Source: Cupriavidus sp. BIS7
GTDB taxonomy: Bacteria; Pseudomonadota; Gammaproteobacteria; Burkholderiales; Burkholderiaceae
DNA: 64,000 nucleotides
NCBI RefSeq assembly: GCF_000292345.1
Contig: NZ_ALOU01000020.1
Location: forward strand, 1 to 64,000
Reading direction: 5' to 3'
The notes beneath the pieces are model-generated. The model was given only the letters and a program-made list of their open reading frames with translations. It ran no database searches and was not told where the DNA came from. This document shows, piece after piece, positions 52,709-64,000 of the stretch (the stretch's first letter is position 1; the number at the start of each line of letters is the position of its first letter). Position numbers and translations under genes: made by a program.

Positions 52709-54436
52709 ATGACCGCCTTGCCGGCCACGCGGCGTGACGACTATCGCACGCTGCATGAATCATTCCACTGGGACGTGCCCGAATACTTCAACCTGGCCGA
52801 AGTCTGCTGCGGCCGCTGGGCGCGCGATCCGGCCACGATGCATCGTGTCGCGGTCTACACCGAGCACGAAGACGGCCGGCGCGGCTCCCATACGTACGCA
52901 CATATTCAGGCCGAGGCGAATCGGCTGTCGCGCGCGTTGCGTGACCTTGGCGTACAACGCGGCGACCGCGTGGCGATCGTAATGCCCCAGCGCATCGAGA
53001 CCGTGATCGCCGGGATGGCCGTCTACCAGCTAGGCGCGGTGGCCATGCCGCTGTCGATGCTGTTCGGCCCCGAAGCGCTGTCCTACCGGATCGACCACAG
53101 TGAAACGCGCGTGGCGATCGCCGACGAAACCTCGATCGACAACGTGCTGGCCGCCCGCCCCGGATGCCCGACGCTGAAGACGGTGATCGGCGTGGGCGAT
53201 GCAACGGGCCGCGGCGACCTGGACTGGGACGCGCTGCTGGCAGCGCAGATCCCCGAGTTCACGGCCGAGCAGACCAAGGCCGACGAGGCCGCCGTGCTGA
53301 TCTACACGAGCGGCACCACCGGCCCGCCCAAGGGCGCGGTGATCCCGCACCGCGCGCTGATCGGCAACCTGACTGGCTTTGTCTGTTCGCAGAACTGGTA
53401 TCCGCAGGATGACGACGTGTTCTGGAGCCCTGCTGACTGGGCCTGGACCGGTGGCCTGTGGGATGCGCTGATGCCGGCGCTCTACTTCGGCCGCCCCATC
53501 GTGGGGTACCAGGGGCGTTTCTCGGCCGAGCGCGCGTTCGAGCTGCTCGAACGCTATGGCGTCACCAACACGTTCCTGTTCCCGACCGCGCTCAAGCAAA
53601 TGATGAAGGCATGCGTGTCGCCATCGGAGCACTATCGGCTCAAGCTGCGCGCGATCATGAGTGCCGGCGAGGCCGTGGGCGAAACGGTCTTCACGTGGTG
53701 CCGCGACGCACTCGGCGTGATCGTCAACGAAATGTTTGGCCAGACCGAGATCAACTACATCGTCGGCAACTGCACCGCGCAGTACAACGAAAACCGGCTC
53801 GGCTGGCCCGCGCGGCCGGGTTCGATGGGCCGGCCCTACCCCGGCCATCGCGTCGCCGTGATCGACGAGGACGGCCGTCCGTGCCCGCCGGGCGAGGACG
53901 GCGAGGTCGCGGTCTGCGCCACCGATATCCACGGCCATCCCGATCCGGTGTTCTTTCTCGGCTACTGGAAGAACGAGGCAGCCACGGCGGCCAAGTATTC
54001 GGAGTACGACGGGCTGCGCTGGTGCCGTACCGGCGACCTGGCAAGGATCGATGCGGATGGTTATCTCTGGTATCAGGGCCGGGCCGACGACGTGTTCAAG
54101 TCATCGGGATACCGCATCGGGCCGAGCGAGATCGAGAACTGCCTGCTCAAGCATCCGGCGGTGTCGAACTGCGCGGTGGTGCCGTCCCCGGACCCAGAGC
54201 GCGGTGCGATCGTCAAGGCGTTCATCGTGCTGACGCCATCGGTGGCGCGGTCCTTCGACAACGATGCCGCGTTGATCGCCGAACTGCAGCAGCATGTGCG
54301 AGGGCAACTGGCGCCGTACGAGTATCCGAAGGCAATCGAGTTTATCGACCAGTTGCCGATGACGACCACCGGCAAGATCCAGCGCCGCGTACTGCGGCTG
54401 CTGGAGCAGGACCGCGCGGCAAAGAACGCCGGCTAA
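52709..54436 (+). CDS. acyl-CoA synthetase (AMP-forming)
   Basis: A 575-residue adenylate-forming ligase. The P-loop motif is VLIYTSGTTGPPKGAVIPH, core motif A5 is NEMFGQTEINYIVGN, A7 is WCRTGDLARIDADGYLWYQG and the C-terminal catalytic Lys lies in MTTTGKIQRRVLR. Length and the N-terminal ATRRDDYRTLHESFHWDVPE segment are like acetyl/medium-chain acyl-CoA synthetases of the Acs relatives. The ATG at 52709 follows GGAGACAACCGG. The acid substrate cannot be assigned. Confidence 0.92.
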   Translation: MTALPATRRDDYRTLHESFHWDVPEYFNLAEVCCGRWARDPATMHRVAVYTEHEDGRRGSHTYAHIQAEANRLSRALRDLGVQRGDRVAIVMPQRIETVIAGMAVYQLGAVAMPLSMLFGPEALSYRIDHSETRVAIADETSIDNVLAARPGCPTLKTVIGVGDATGRGDLDWDALLAAQIPEFTAEQTKADEAAVLIYTSGTTGPPKGAVIPHRALIGNLTGFVCSQNWYPQDDDVFWSPADWAWTGGLWDALMPALYFGRPIVGYQGRFSAERAFELLERYGVTNTFLFPTALKQMMKACVSPSEHYRLKLRAIMSAGEAVGETVFTWCRDALGVIVNEMFGQTEINYIVGNCTAQYNENRLGWPARPGSMGRPYPGHRVAVIDEDGRPCPPGEDGEVAVCATDIHGHPDPVFFLGYWKNEAATAAKYSEYDGLRWCRTGDLARIDADGYLWYQGRADDVFKSSGYRIGPSEIENCLLKHPAVSNCAVVPSPDPERGAIVKAFIVLTPSVARSFDNDAALIAELQQHVRGQLAPYEYPKAIEFIDQLPMTTTGKIQRRVLRLLEQDRAAKNAG

Positions 54437-54446
54437 AGAGCGCCGG

Positions 54447-55295
54447 CTAGCGTGCGGACGCTTCCAGCCAGGCCAGCTCGTCCTCGTCGAAACCGGCTGC
54501 GCGCCGGGCGTCGAGATTGAACGGGCCGCGCAGCTTCGGCGCGCGGTACTGTTCGGCGAGCTGCGCATAGGTGGCAACGGGGTCGAGGCCGCGCTGCGTG
54601 CACAGCCAGCGGTACCAGCGGTTGCCGATCGCCACGTGCCCCACCTCGTCGCGCAGGATGATGTCGATGATCGCCGCGGCCGCTGCATCGCCGGCCTCGG
54701 CCAGCTTGGCGCGCACCGGCGGAGAGGCATCGAGCCCGCGCGCTTCCATCGTGCGTGGCACGAGCGCCATGCGCGCGAGCACGTCGCCGGCCGTCTTGTC
54801 GGTCATCTCCCAGAGGCTGTTGTGGGCGGGGAAATCACCGTAGCTCGCGCCAAGCGTTTCCAGATGATCGGCCAGCAGCGTGAAGTGATACGCCTCTTCG
54901 TCTGCCACGCGCAGCCAGTCGGCGTAGTAGTCCGCCGGCATGCCGGAGAACCGCCAGACCGCATCGAGCGCCAGGTTGATCGCGTTGAACTCGATGTGGC
55001 ACAACGCATGGATCATGTTCGCGCGGCCTGCCGTGGTGTGGATCGACCGCCGGCGCCCCACACGCACCGGCGGCACCAGTTCGGGCCGCGCCGGACGTCC
55101 CGGCACTGCACCGGCTTCCGCCACAAGGACTTCATCGGGATCGACTACGGTGTTCTCATCGGCGAGCAGCGCGGCAAAAAGCGCACGCGCCGCCGCGGCC
55201 TTAGCCCTGGCATCGGTCATGCATAGCACCGCCAGCGCCTGGCGGCGCGCGGAAAGTGGCGAATCGGCGATCTCGGCGGGTGCGATGACTGGCAT
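54447..55295 (-). CDS. DUF455 ferritin-like protein
   Basis: A 282-residue soluble helical protein. Glu/His residues of a diiron four-helix bundle can be traced: HIEFNAINLALDAVWRF, ADEEAYHFTLLADHLE and DEVGHVAIGNRWYRW. The family is distantly like the tRNA hydroxylase MiaE, but its reaction is not established. I chose the ATG at 55295; a GTG at 55343 would add 16 residues. It converges on the acyl-CoA synthetase gene. Confidence 0.88.
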   Translation of the reverse strand: MPVIAPAEIADSPLSARRQALAVLCMTDARAKAAAARALFAALLADENTVVDPDEVLVAEAGAVPGRPARPELVPPVRVGRRRSIHTTAGRANMIHALCHIEFNAINLALDAVWRFSGMPADYYADWLRVADEEAYHFTLLADHLETLGASYGDFPAHNSLWEMTDKTAGDVLARMALVPRTMEARGLDASPPVRAKLAEAGDAAAAAIIDIILRDEVGHVAIGNRWYRWLCTQRGLDPVATYAQLAEQYRAPKLRGPFNLDARRAAGFDEDELAWLEASAR

Positions 55296-55420
55296 AGGCG
55301 TAAAATCCGGCAAGCCGCCATTGTAGAGCTTCGCCGGCGCCACGCCGGTGCACAGGAACAGGCTCTTTTAATCGGGACGGCCATCCCCAATTACCTACAT
55401 TGCTTCAGGCAGGAGACCCC

Positions 55421-55945
55421 ATGGCGCTTTACCAGCTCGGCGAAATCGCCCCGACCATTCACGAAGATGCCTACGTGGCAGCGGAAGCCACAGTCATCGG
55501 CAACGTGACGCTGAAGTCGCGCGCAAGCGCCTGGCCCGGCGTGGTGATTCGCGGCGACAACGAACCGATCGTGGTGGGCGAGGATACGAATATCCAGGAA
55601 GGGTCTGTGCTGCACACCGACCCGGGCCGTCCGCTGACGCTCGGCAACAAGGTTTCCGTCGGCCACCAGGCCATGCTGCATGGCTGCACCGTTGGCGATG
55701 GCTCGCTGATTGGCATTCAGGCCGTGGTGCTCAATGGTGCCGTAATCGGCAAGGAATGCCTGGTTGGCGCCGGTGCCGTGGTGACCGAGAACAAGGTATT
55801 CCCGGACCGCTCGCTGATCCTGGGTGCGCCCGCCAAGGTGGTGCGCGAACTGACTGATGCTGACGTGGCCAACCTCTACCGCAATGCCGAAACGTATGCG
55901 ACGCGGCAGGCCATGTACAAGACCGAACTGAAGCGTATCGGCTGA
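55421..55945 (+). CDS. gamma-carbonic anhydrase family protein
   Basis: A 174-residue left-handed beta-helix protein with hexapeptide repeats ([20 protein letters not shown]). Zinc-ligand His residues are visible in [11 protein letters not shown] and [13 protein letters not shown]. This matches the YrdA/PaaY-like group, for which carbonic anhydrase activity is variable. The ATG at 55421 follows GCAGGAGACCCC. It is 31 bp upstream of hslO and probably co-transcribed. Confidence 0.92.
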   Translation: MALYQLGEIAPTIHEDAYVAAEATVIGNVTLKSRASAWPGVVIRGDNEPIVVGEDTNIQEGSVLHTDPGRPLTLGNKVSVGHQAMLHGCTVGDGSLIGIQAVVLNGAVIGKECLVGAGAVVTENKVFPDRSLILGAPAKVVRELTDADVANLYRNAETYATRQAMYKTELKRIG

Positions 55946-55976
55946 TACGCCGGATTAACCGAAGACTGATAGAACC

Positions 55977-56981
55977 GTGACCGCTACATCCAATCCCGAC
56001 ACCCTCCAGAAATTCCTGTTCGACGCGGCCCCCGTGCGCGGCGAGCTGGTGCGCATGGAGGCCACCTGGCAAGAGGTGCTGGACCGCCAGGCCTACCCGG
56101 CACCGGTGCGGCGCCTGCTGGGCGAGATGATGGCGGCCGCGGCGCTGCTATCGGCCAACCTGAAGTTCAACGGCGCGCTGGTGATGCAGCTGCATGGCGA
56201 TGGCCCGGTCCGCATGCTTGTGGTCGAGTGCCTGTCCGACCTGTCGCTGCGCGCGACGGCCAAGATCGCCGAGGGCGCGACGATTGCCGAAGACGCCACG
56301 CTGGCGCAACTGGTCAACGCGCACGGCCATGGCCGCTTTGCCATCACGCTCGATCCGCAGGACAAGCTGCCGGGCCAGCAGCCCTACCAGGGCATCGTGC
56401 CGCTTGCCGACGAAACCGGCCCGCTCGATTCAATGACTGCGGTGCTCGAACACTACATGCAAGCGTCCGAGCAGCTCGACACCCGCCTGTGGCTGGCTTC
56501 GAACGAACAGGTGGCTGCCGGCATGCTGCTGCAGAAGTTGCCGTCGTACGGCGGCACGATCGAGGCACAGGTGGGCGAAACCGGCTCGCCGCTGGCCGAG
56601 GATGTGCAGGCACAGGATCTGGACACCTGGGATCGCGCGTGCCAGCTTGGCGCCACGCTCAAGGACGAAGAACTGCTGGCGGAAACGCCCGAGACGCTGC
56701 TGCGCCGCCTGTTCTGGGAAGAACTGCAGAACGCCGGCCTGCGCGTGTTCGAGCCGATGACACCGCATTTCCAATGCTCGTGCTCGCGCGCAAAGGTGGC
56801 GGGCATGCTGCAATCGCTGGGCCAGGCCGAGATCGAGAGCATCATTGCCGAGCGCGGCGATGTGGAGATCCATTGCGACTTCTGCGGCCAGCGCTACACG
56901 TTCGATCCGGTGGACGCGGCGCAACTTTTCACTGCGGCAGTGGCAACCGGGGCCGGCGAAGGCGCGCAGCAGCAGCATTGA
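55977..56981 (+). CDS. hslO: redox-regulated chaperone Hsp33
   Basis: A 334-residue cytoplasmic chaperone switched on by oxidation. The C-terminal zinc centre has four Cys: CSCSRAKVAGML and CDFCGQRYTF. The N-terminal domain starts LQKFLFDAAPVRGELVRM with the GPLDSMTAVLEHYMQASEQL linker. The gene starts with GTG. It is longer than E. coli Hsp33 by about 40 residues, mainly at the C-terminus (TAAVATGAGEGAQQQH). Confidence 0.94.
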   Translation: MTATSNPDTLQKFLFDAAPVRGELVRMEATWQEVLDRQAYPAPVRRLLGEMMAAAALLSANLKFNGALVMQLHGDGPVRMLVVECLSDLSLRATAKIAEGATIAEDATLAQLVNAHGHGRFAITLDPQDKLPGQQPYQGIVPLADETGPLDSMTAVLEHYMQASEQLDTRLWLASNEQVAAGMLLQKLPSYGGTIEAQVGETGSPLAEDVQAQDLDTWDRACQLGATLKDEELLAETPETLLRRLFWEELQNAGLRVFEPMTPHFQCSCSRAKVAGMLQSLGQAEIESIIAERGDVEIHCDFCGQRYTFDPVDAAQLFTAAVATGAGEGAQQQH

Positions 56982-56990
56982 GAGTCCGGT

Positions 56991-57034
56991 TTTCTCCCCT
57001 CTCCCGCCATGCGCATGGCGGGAGAGGGGAGAAA
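56991..57034. repeat. 44-bp perfect palindrome, CCCCTCTCCCGC family
   Basis: Left arm TTTCTCCCCTCTCCCGCC continuing ATGC, then its exact complement. It begins 10 bp after the hslO stop and is the longest member of the family seen at 46-71 and 51622-51651. A hairpin this strong could stop transcription or protect the hslO mRNA 3' end. Confidence 0.85.
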
Positions 57035-57134
57035 AAGCGAGTTCGGGCACGCGCAGCGTTATGCGCGGAACCACACGCACCGTGTGCTGGGTCCAAGAGC
57101 ATTCTTGATGTCCAGGCGCCGCTCGGAGGCCGAC

Positions 57135-57524
57135 ATGACTACGATCCATCGCTCCAACGCACTGCCCTGGCTGGCCGCGGCAATAGCGGCGGCTGCCATG
57201 ATCGCTGGTTGCGCGGCGCCCGTGCCGCGCGACGCTAACGGCGTCCCGGCAACCGTCCGGCTGGAGCCAAATTCGATTCCACCTGCACCGCTTACGGACG
57301 AGGAGAGACAGAAGCTCTCGGAGTTGAACCGCGAGGTACTGCGCGAGCAAGCGATGTCGATTTCGAACCAACAGCAGGCCGAGGCGGCCTGGGCGCGCGG
57401 CTACGCGTATCCGACGACGAACTGGAGCCTGTTCTACGGTGGCTGGGGCGGCGGCCACTGGGGTGGCGGCGTGGGTGTCAGCTCACCCGGCTGGGGATGG
57501 GGCGGTTACCCGTACTGGTACTAG
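57135..57524 (+). CDS. small lipoprotein with Gly/Trp/Tyr-rich C-terminus
   Basis: A 129-residue protein. The signal ends in the lipobox MIAGC (residues about 24-28). The middle is a charged helix (LTDEERQKLSELNREVLREQ), and the last 35 residues are an aromatic Gly-rich tail (YGGWGGGHWGGGVGV and WGWGGYPYWY). The ATG at 57135 follows GGAGGCCGAC. Gly/Trp-rich ends occur in some envelope-stress lipoproteins, but no function is known. Confidence 0.82.
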   Translation: MTTIHRSNALPWLAAAIAAAAMIAGCAAPVPRDANGVPATVRLEPNSIPPAPLTDEERQKLSELNREVLREQAMSISNQQQAEAAWARGYAYPTTNWSLFYGGWGGGHWGGGVGVSSPGWGWGGYPYWY

Positions 57525-57546
57525 GAACTACCGCCAGGAGCCGGGG

Positions 57547-57579
57547 CGAAACGTACTCGAAACGTACTCGAAACGTACT
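57547..57579. repeat. three tandem 11-bp repeats
   Basis: CGAAACGTACT three times without a gap, in the space between the convergent lipoprotein and ftsB genes. The period is close to one helical turn. No function is evident. Confidence 0.8.
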
Positions 57580-57596
57580 CTGAAGCGAGCGGTGCT

Positions 57597-57938
57597 TCAG
57601 TGCCCCCCGCGGCCAGCTACCGAGTTTGCCGGCGGCGGCAGTGGCGGCGTGGCGCTGACCTTCGGTGCCGGAGCCACGAACTGGACGAAGACTTCCCCGT
57701 CCTTGACCATGCCCAACTCATAACGGGCACGTTCCTCGATGGCGCCCGTGCCGTCCTGGAGATCCTTCACTTCCCCTTCCAGCTTGGCATTGCGCAGCTT
57801 GAGCGCCTGGTTATGCACGGTCTGCTCGTTGACCTGACGATTCAGGTCCCACACACGCAGCCAACCGCCCTTGCCCAGCCAGAGCGGATACTGGATGGCA
57901 AGCAGCAGCACGAACAGCAGCAGGGAAATCAGGCGCAT
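57597..57938 (-). CDS. ftsB: cell division protein FtsB
   Basis: A 113-residue bitopic inner-membrane protein of the FtsQLB divisome complex. It has one N-terminal membrane helix ([20 protein letters not shown]), a periplasmic coiled coil ([20 protein letters not shown]) and the conserved [20 protein letters not shown]. The 25-residue Pro/Ala C-tail is an extension. It lies downstream of eno, the usual order in beta- and gammaproteobacteria, though the eno terminator at 58099 lies between them. Confidence 0.94.
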   Translation of the reverse strand: MRLISLLLFVLLLAIQYPLWLGKGGWLRVWDLNRQVNEQTVHNQALKLRNAKLEGEVKDLQDGTGAIEERARYELGMVKDGEVFVQFVAPAPKVSATPPLPPPANSVAGRGGH

Positions 57939-58098
57939 CGGGGCGAACAGGCGCTAGGGAAAGGATGAATTGGCGGTTTCTGGGCGTTTCTGCCGGCACC
58001 AATGATCCACCATGCCGCCAAAGATTGCAAAACAAAAGACGATACAAAGCGCAACAACGGCGCAACAACGGCACAACAGTCCCGAACTTGACAACAAA

Positions 58099-58131
58099 AT
58101 GGCGCCGCCCGGTTGCCCGAGGCGGCGCCAT
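58099..58131 (-). terminator. rho-independent terminator after eno
   Basis: An 11-bp stem (ATGGCGCCGCC with GGCGGCGCCAT) and on the minus strand TTTTGTTG after it. It should reduce read-through from eno into ftsB, which then may need its own promoter in the AT-rich 57975-58080 segment. Confidence 0.82.
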
Positions 58132-58162
58132 CTTTCTGGGATTCAGAGCCCCAACCGGCTTG

Positions 58163-59470
<1,308 letters not shown>

Positions 59471-59513
59471 TTATCTCTGCCAATCTACCGACCAAGGATG
59501 CCCGACAAATAAG

Positions 59514-59804
59514 TCAGGCGCCCTCGACGACGATCATGTTCATCTTTGCCGCGTGCTCTCGCGACTTGCGTGCGGCCAGATACTCTTCGCTGACATGGAA
59601 GGCCTTTGCGGCCTCATAGCTCGGGAACTTCAGCACCACGACGCGCGTGGGCGCCCATTCGCCCTCGAGCGGCTCGGTCTTCCCGCCCCGCACCAGCACT
59701 TCGGCGCCGTGCGCCTGCATGGCCTTCGAGGAAAGCACCTTGTACTGCTCGTACTGCTGGGGGTCGGTCACATCAACGTACGCGATGATAAAGCCGGCTG
59801 CCAT
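59514..59804 (-). CDS. DUF1330 family protein
   Basis: A 96-residue dimeric alpha/beta-barrel-like (ferredoxin-fold) protein. Family blocks are GFIIAYVDVTDPQQYEQYKV, GAEVLVRGGKTEPLEGEWAP and VVLKFPSYEAAKAFHVSEEY. No enzyme activity is established for the family. It sits between kdsA and eno, as in other Burkholderiaceae, and is probably co-transcribed. Confidence 0.92.
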   Translation of the reverse strand: MAAGFIIAYVDVTDPQQYEQYKVLSSKAMQAHGAEVLVRGGKTEPLEGEWAPTRVVVLKFPSYEAAKAFHVSEEYLAARKSREHAAKMNMIVVEGA

Positions 59805-59932
59805 TTGCTATCTCCGAAGGTTTTGTATTGTCTTTCGATACCGTTTCGTCAGGATTGATCCGGACGACCCGCCATCGGTACCAGAAGCGACACCGCCCGC
59901 GTCAGGCGCGGGCGGTGGTTACCTTGGCAGGC

Positions 59933-60802
59933 TCAGGCGCAGGCCGGCCAGCCGAAGTTGTCTTCCAGGAAGCCAGCACGCTTGACCAGGCTGTCGAGAT
60001 CGCGCAGCACGGTCAGCAGTTCCTTCATGCGCGACAGCGGCACGGCGTTGGGGCCGTCCGACATCGCCTTGCTCGGATCGGGATGGGTCTCCATGAACAG
60101 ACCCGCCACGCCCGTGGCCACGGCGGCGCGCGACAGCACCGGCACGAACTCGCGCTGGCCGCCCGAACTGGTGCCCTGCCCGCCCGGCAACTGCACCGAG
60201 TGCGTGGCATCGAACACCACCGGGGCGCCCGTCTCGCGCATGATCGCCAGCGAGCGCATGTCGGACACAAGGTTGTTGTAGCCGAAGGAAACGCCACGCT
60301 CGCAGGCCATGAACACGTCGTCGGGCAGACCAGCCTCGCGGGCCGCGTCACGCGCCTTGTCGATCACGTTCTTCATGTCGTGCGGCGCCAGGAACTGTCC
60401 CTTCTTGATGTTCACCGGGCGGCCGCTCTGGGCGCACGCACGGATGAAATCGGTCTGGCGGCACAGGAACGCCGGCGTCTGCAGCACATCGACCACGGCG
60501 GCCACCGGCTTGATCTCGTCGATCTCGTGCACGTCTGTCAGCACCGGCACGCCGATCTCGCGCTTCACGGTAGCCAGGATCTCCAGACCCTTCTCCATGC
60601 CGAGGCCGCGGAACGTCTTGCCTGACGACCGGTTGGCCTTGTCGAACGACGACTTGTAGATGAACGGGATACCCAGTTCACCGGTGATCGCCTTCAGTTC
60701 GCCAGCGGTATCGAGCGCCATCTGCTCGGACTCGATCACGCACGGGCCGGCGATCAGAAAGAACGGCTTGTCGAGGCCGGCTTCGAATCCACACAGTTTC
60801 AT
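59933..60802 (-). CDS. kdsA: 3-deoxy-8-phosphooctulonate synthase
   Basis: A 289-residue TIM-barrel enzyme condensing phosphoenolpyruvate and arabinose 5-phosphate to KDO-8-phosphate for lipopolysaccharide. Recognised blocks are [49 protein letters not shown] and [15 protein letters not shown] chose the ATG at 60802 because it follows GAAGGAGACAGCC. An upstream start would add seven residues. It lies 24 bp after pyrG. Confidence 0.97.
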   Translation of the reverse strand: MKLCGFEAGLDKPFFLIAGPCVIESEQMALDTAGELKAITGELGIPFIYKSSFDKANRSSGKTFRGLGMEKGLEILATVKREIGVPVLTDVHEIDEIKPVAAVVDVLQTPAFLCRQTDFIRACAQSGRPVNIKKGQFLAPHDMKNVIDKARDAAREAGLPDDVFMACERGVSFGYNNLVSDMRSLAIMRETGAPVVFDATHSVQLPGGQGTSSGGQREFVPVLSRAAVATGVAGLFMETHPDPSKAMSDGPNAVPLSRMKELLTVLRDLDSLVKRAGFLEDNFGWPACA

Positions 60803-60826
60803 GGCTGTCTCCTTCGTCGCCACGCG

Positions 60827-62503
<1,677 letters not shown>

Positions 62504-62647
62504 TTATACATGAGACCCCGACCGCCGACGCCTCAGAATTTGTGACAACGGCGTGTCAGCCCGGCACCCGGGCACCCCAGGATTGGCGCCGGATGCGCCC
62601 AAGCCTGGCTTGCGGCGCATGCGCCGCACCGCCGCCCTCCTCGGGAC

Positions 62648-63469
62648 CTAAATGCCCGCCTTGCGCATGTCGTCGATCAACTCGCTTATCACTCCGGCCG
62701 TCTCCAGCGGCCGCTCCATCGGATACAGGTGACCGCCCTCGATATAGCGCAGATGTTCGCCCACCAGCTTGCGCGTGGGGCCGATCCCCGCCTGCCTCAC
62801 CTCGCGCGAGCGCGTGCCGGCGACAAAGCCGACCGGCACCGGCGCGCCACGCGCCACCTTGCGGCCAAGGCTGGTCGGCAGAGTCCGGTAGATCCAGTAT
62901 TCGACCTCGCGGTCGAAGCGCAGCTTCCGTTCGTTGGCCAGGCCAGTGGGTTCGGTGCCGTGCTCGGCGTAATCGCGCAGCACTTCGGGGTCCCATGCCC
63001 TGAAATTGCGTTTGGCGTGGAAATGGGTCCAGACGGATTCGGTGTCAGGCCAGTGGGTGCGCCGGTTCTTGGTCACGGCGGCCGGGCCCGGCTTTTCGTC
63101 GAGTCCCAGCATCTGGGATGCGCGCACGAGCGAGGCTTTCCAGCCTGCGATGATCGGCGAATCGAGCATCACCACGCCGCGCACGCGCTGCGGCCGGCGC
63201 AGCGCCGCCATCAGCGACAGGAATCCGCCCAGCGAATGCCCGACCAGCCAGACCTTGCGTGAGTCGGCACCGCCCTGCTCCGCACGGTCCAACTCTTCGA
63301 GCAGTTCGTCCACCAGGTGCGGCCATTCGCGCGTCACCGGGAACTTCGGGTCGTGGCCATAGCGCTCGACGGCGCGGATCTCGAAGGTGTCCTCAAGGGC
63401 GCCGAACAGCTTGCGGTAGGTTGGCACCGGAAAACCGTTGGCGTGGGAAAACAGCAGGATGTCGCGCAT
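62648..63469 (-). CDS. alpha/beta hydrolase
   Basis: A 273-residue hydrolase. The nucleophile elbow is VWLVGHSLGGFLSLMAAL; the start MRDILLFSHANGFPVPTYRK carries the oxyanion HANG segment; the catalytic His is in YIEGGHLYPMERP. The ATG at 63469 is the natural domain start. It is downstream of the proteasome-type peptidase gene with a 37-bp gap, so possibly co-transcribed. The substrate is unknown. Confidence 0.88.
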   Translation of the reverse strand: MRDILLFSHANGFPVPTYRKLFGALEDTFEIRAVERYGHDPKFPVTREWPHLVDELLEELDRAEQGGADSRKVWLVGHSLGGFLSLMAALRRPQRVRGVVMLDSPIIAGWKASLVRASQMLGLDEKPGPAAVTKNRRTHWPDTESVWTHFHAKRNFRAWDPEVLRDYAEHGTEPTGLANERKLRFDREVEYWIYRTLPTSLGRKVARGAPVPVGFVAGTRSREVRQAGIGPTRKLVGEHLRYIEGGHLYPMERPLETAGVISELIDDMRKAGI

Positions 63470-63506
63470 GGCGGCAGGCAGCAATGAAAGAGGTCGAAGG
63501 GGGGAT

Positions 63507-64000
63507 TCAGCTACGATCGCGGCGGGCACGCACCGGCTGGCCCCAGCGGTCGGCTTCATCGCGCGCCAGCGGGAATTCGGCTGGCGTGTTGGCATCCCAT
63601 TCGGGATTGGCGATCTCACCGAACACCTGGCGCAGACGCTGCCCCCAGGTATCGCGGATCATGCGGAAATACGCGTTCTTCTCGTCGATATTGACGAAGC
63701 GCGTCACACGCAGCGAGTCGGCCTCGTAGACCAGCAGGTCGAGCGGCAGGCCCACGGAAATGTTCGACTTCAATGTCGAATCCATCGAGACCAGCGCACA
63801 CTTGGCCGCCTCGCCCAACGGCAGCGACGGGGTGATCACGCGGTCGACGATCGGCTTGCCATACTTGGCCTCGCCAATCTGGAAATAGCAGTTCTCGGGA
63901 GTGGCCTCGACGAAATTGCCGGCCGCGTAGACGTTGAACAGTCGCGTGCGTTCGCCGCGGATCTGGCCGCCGAAGATCAGGTTGACGCTGAATTCGATGC
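63507..64000 (-). CDS. proteasome-type (Ntn-hydrolase) peptidase, C-terminal part
   Basis: The last about 164 residues of a protein cut by the window edge. The sequence FSVNLIFGGQIRGERTRLFN then NFVEATPENCYFQIGEAKYG and ALVSMDSTLKSNISVGLPLD fits the bacterial proteasome-type protease family that accompanies transglutaminase-like and circularly permuted ATP-grasp genes. The N-terminal nucleophile lies outside the window. It is transcribed toward the hydrolase gene. Confidence 0.82.
   Translation of the reverse strand, partial: IEFSVNLIFGGQIRGERTRLFNVYAAGNFVEATPENCYFQIGEAKYGKPIVDRVITPSLPLGEAAKCALVSMDSTLKSNISVGLPLDLLVYEADSLRVTRFVNIDEKNAYFRMIRDTWGQRLRQVFGEIANPEWDANTPAEFPLARDEADRWGQPVRARRDRS

Overview
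The window is chromosomal DNA of a GC-rich betaproteobacterium of the Burkholderiaceae, most like Cupriavidus (close to Ralstonia). This rests on gene order and on protein types recognised from memory, not on a database search. Typical pieces are the run lysC-tilS-accA-alkA-cysS, the order pyrG-kdsA-DUF1330-eno-ftsB, dapA-bamC, a MutS with an N-terminal Lys/Glu extension, and a two-subunit tungsten-type formate dehydrogenase (fdwB-fdwA).

Layout. Positions 100-5029 (minus strand) hold a formate dehydrogenase-like molybdoenzyme, its FdhD sulfurtransferase, a MocR-type PLP regulator and a small winged-helix protein. Positions 5204-7415 hold a DctA symporter followed at once by an amino-acid-type periplasmic binding protein. 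Positions 7855-10222 hold a SpoIIAA-like protein, a membrane-tethered Mrr-type nuclease and a DUF4239 membrane protein. Positions 10385-15863 hold fdwBA and a convergent AraC-type regulator.

Positions 16146-24756 are an integrated island in the 3' end of tRNA-Ser(GCT). A 67-bp exact direct repeat of the tRNA 3' part bounds it, and an intact tyrosine integrase lies next to the left repeat. The island is visibly lower in GC than its flanks. It carries a two-gene ParA-like ATPase/HEPN ribonuclease operon, which is my best candidate for an uncharacterised defence or toxin system. It also carries four small exported proteins (one built of 15-residue repeats), a GIY-YIG-like protein, a second broken integrase, duplicated structured intergenic elements, phased GGACGCGA arrays and its own variant of the tRNA terminator. 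The internal duplications suggest a composite of two related elements.

Positions 24917-64000 are ordinary core genome: amino acid and lipid synthesis (lysC, accA, cysE, dapA, lpxH, kdsA), translation and RNA modification (tilS, cysS, trmJ, roxA, a YciO-family protein), protein folding (ppiA, ppiB, slyD, hslO), DNA repair (mutS, an AlkA-type glycosylase), envelope and division (bamC, ftsB), central metabolism (eno, pyrG), a HicAB module with an evident operator, an acyl-CoA synthetase and several hydrolases. A family of perfect palindromes containing CCCCTCTCCCGC sits in at least three intergenic gaps. The right edge cuts a proteasome-type peptidase gene.
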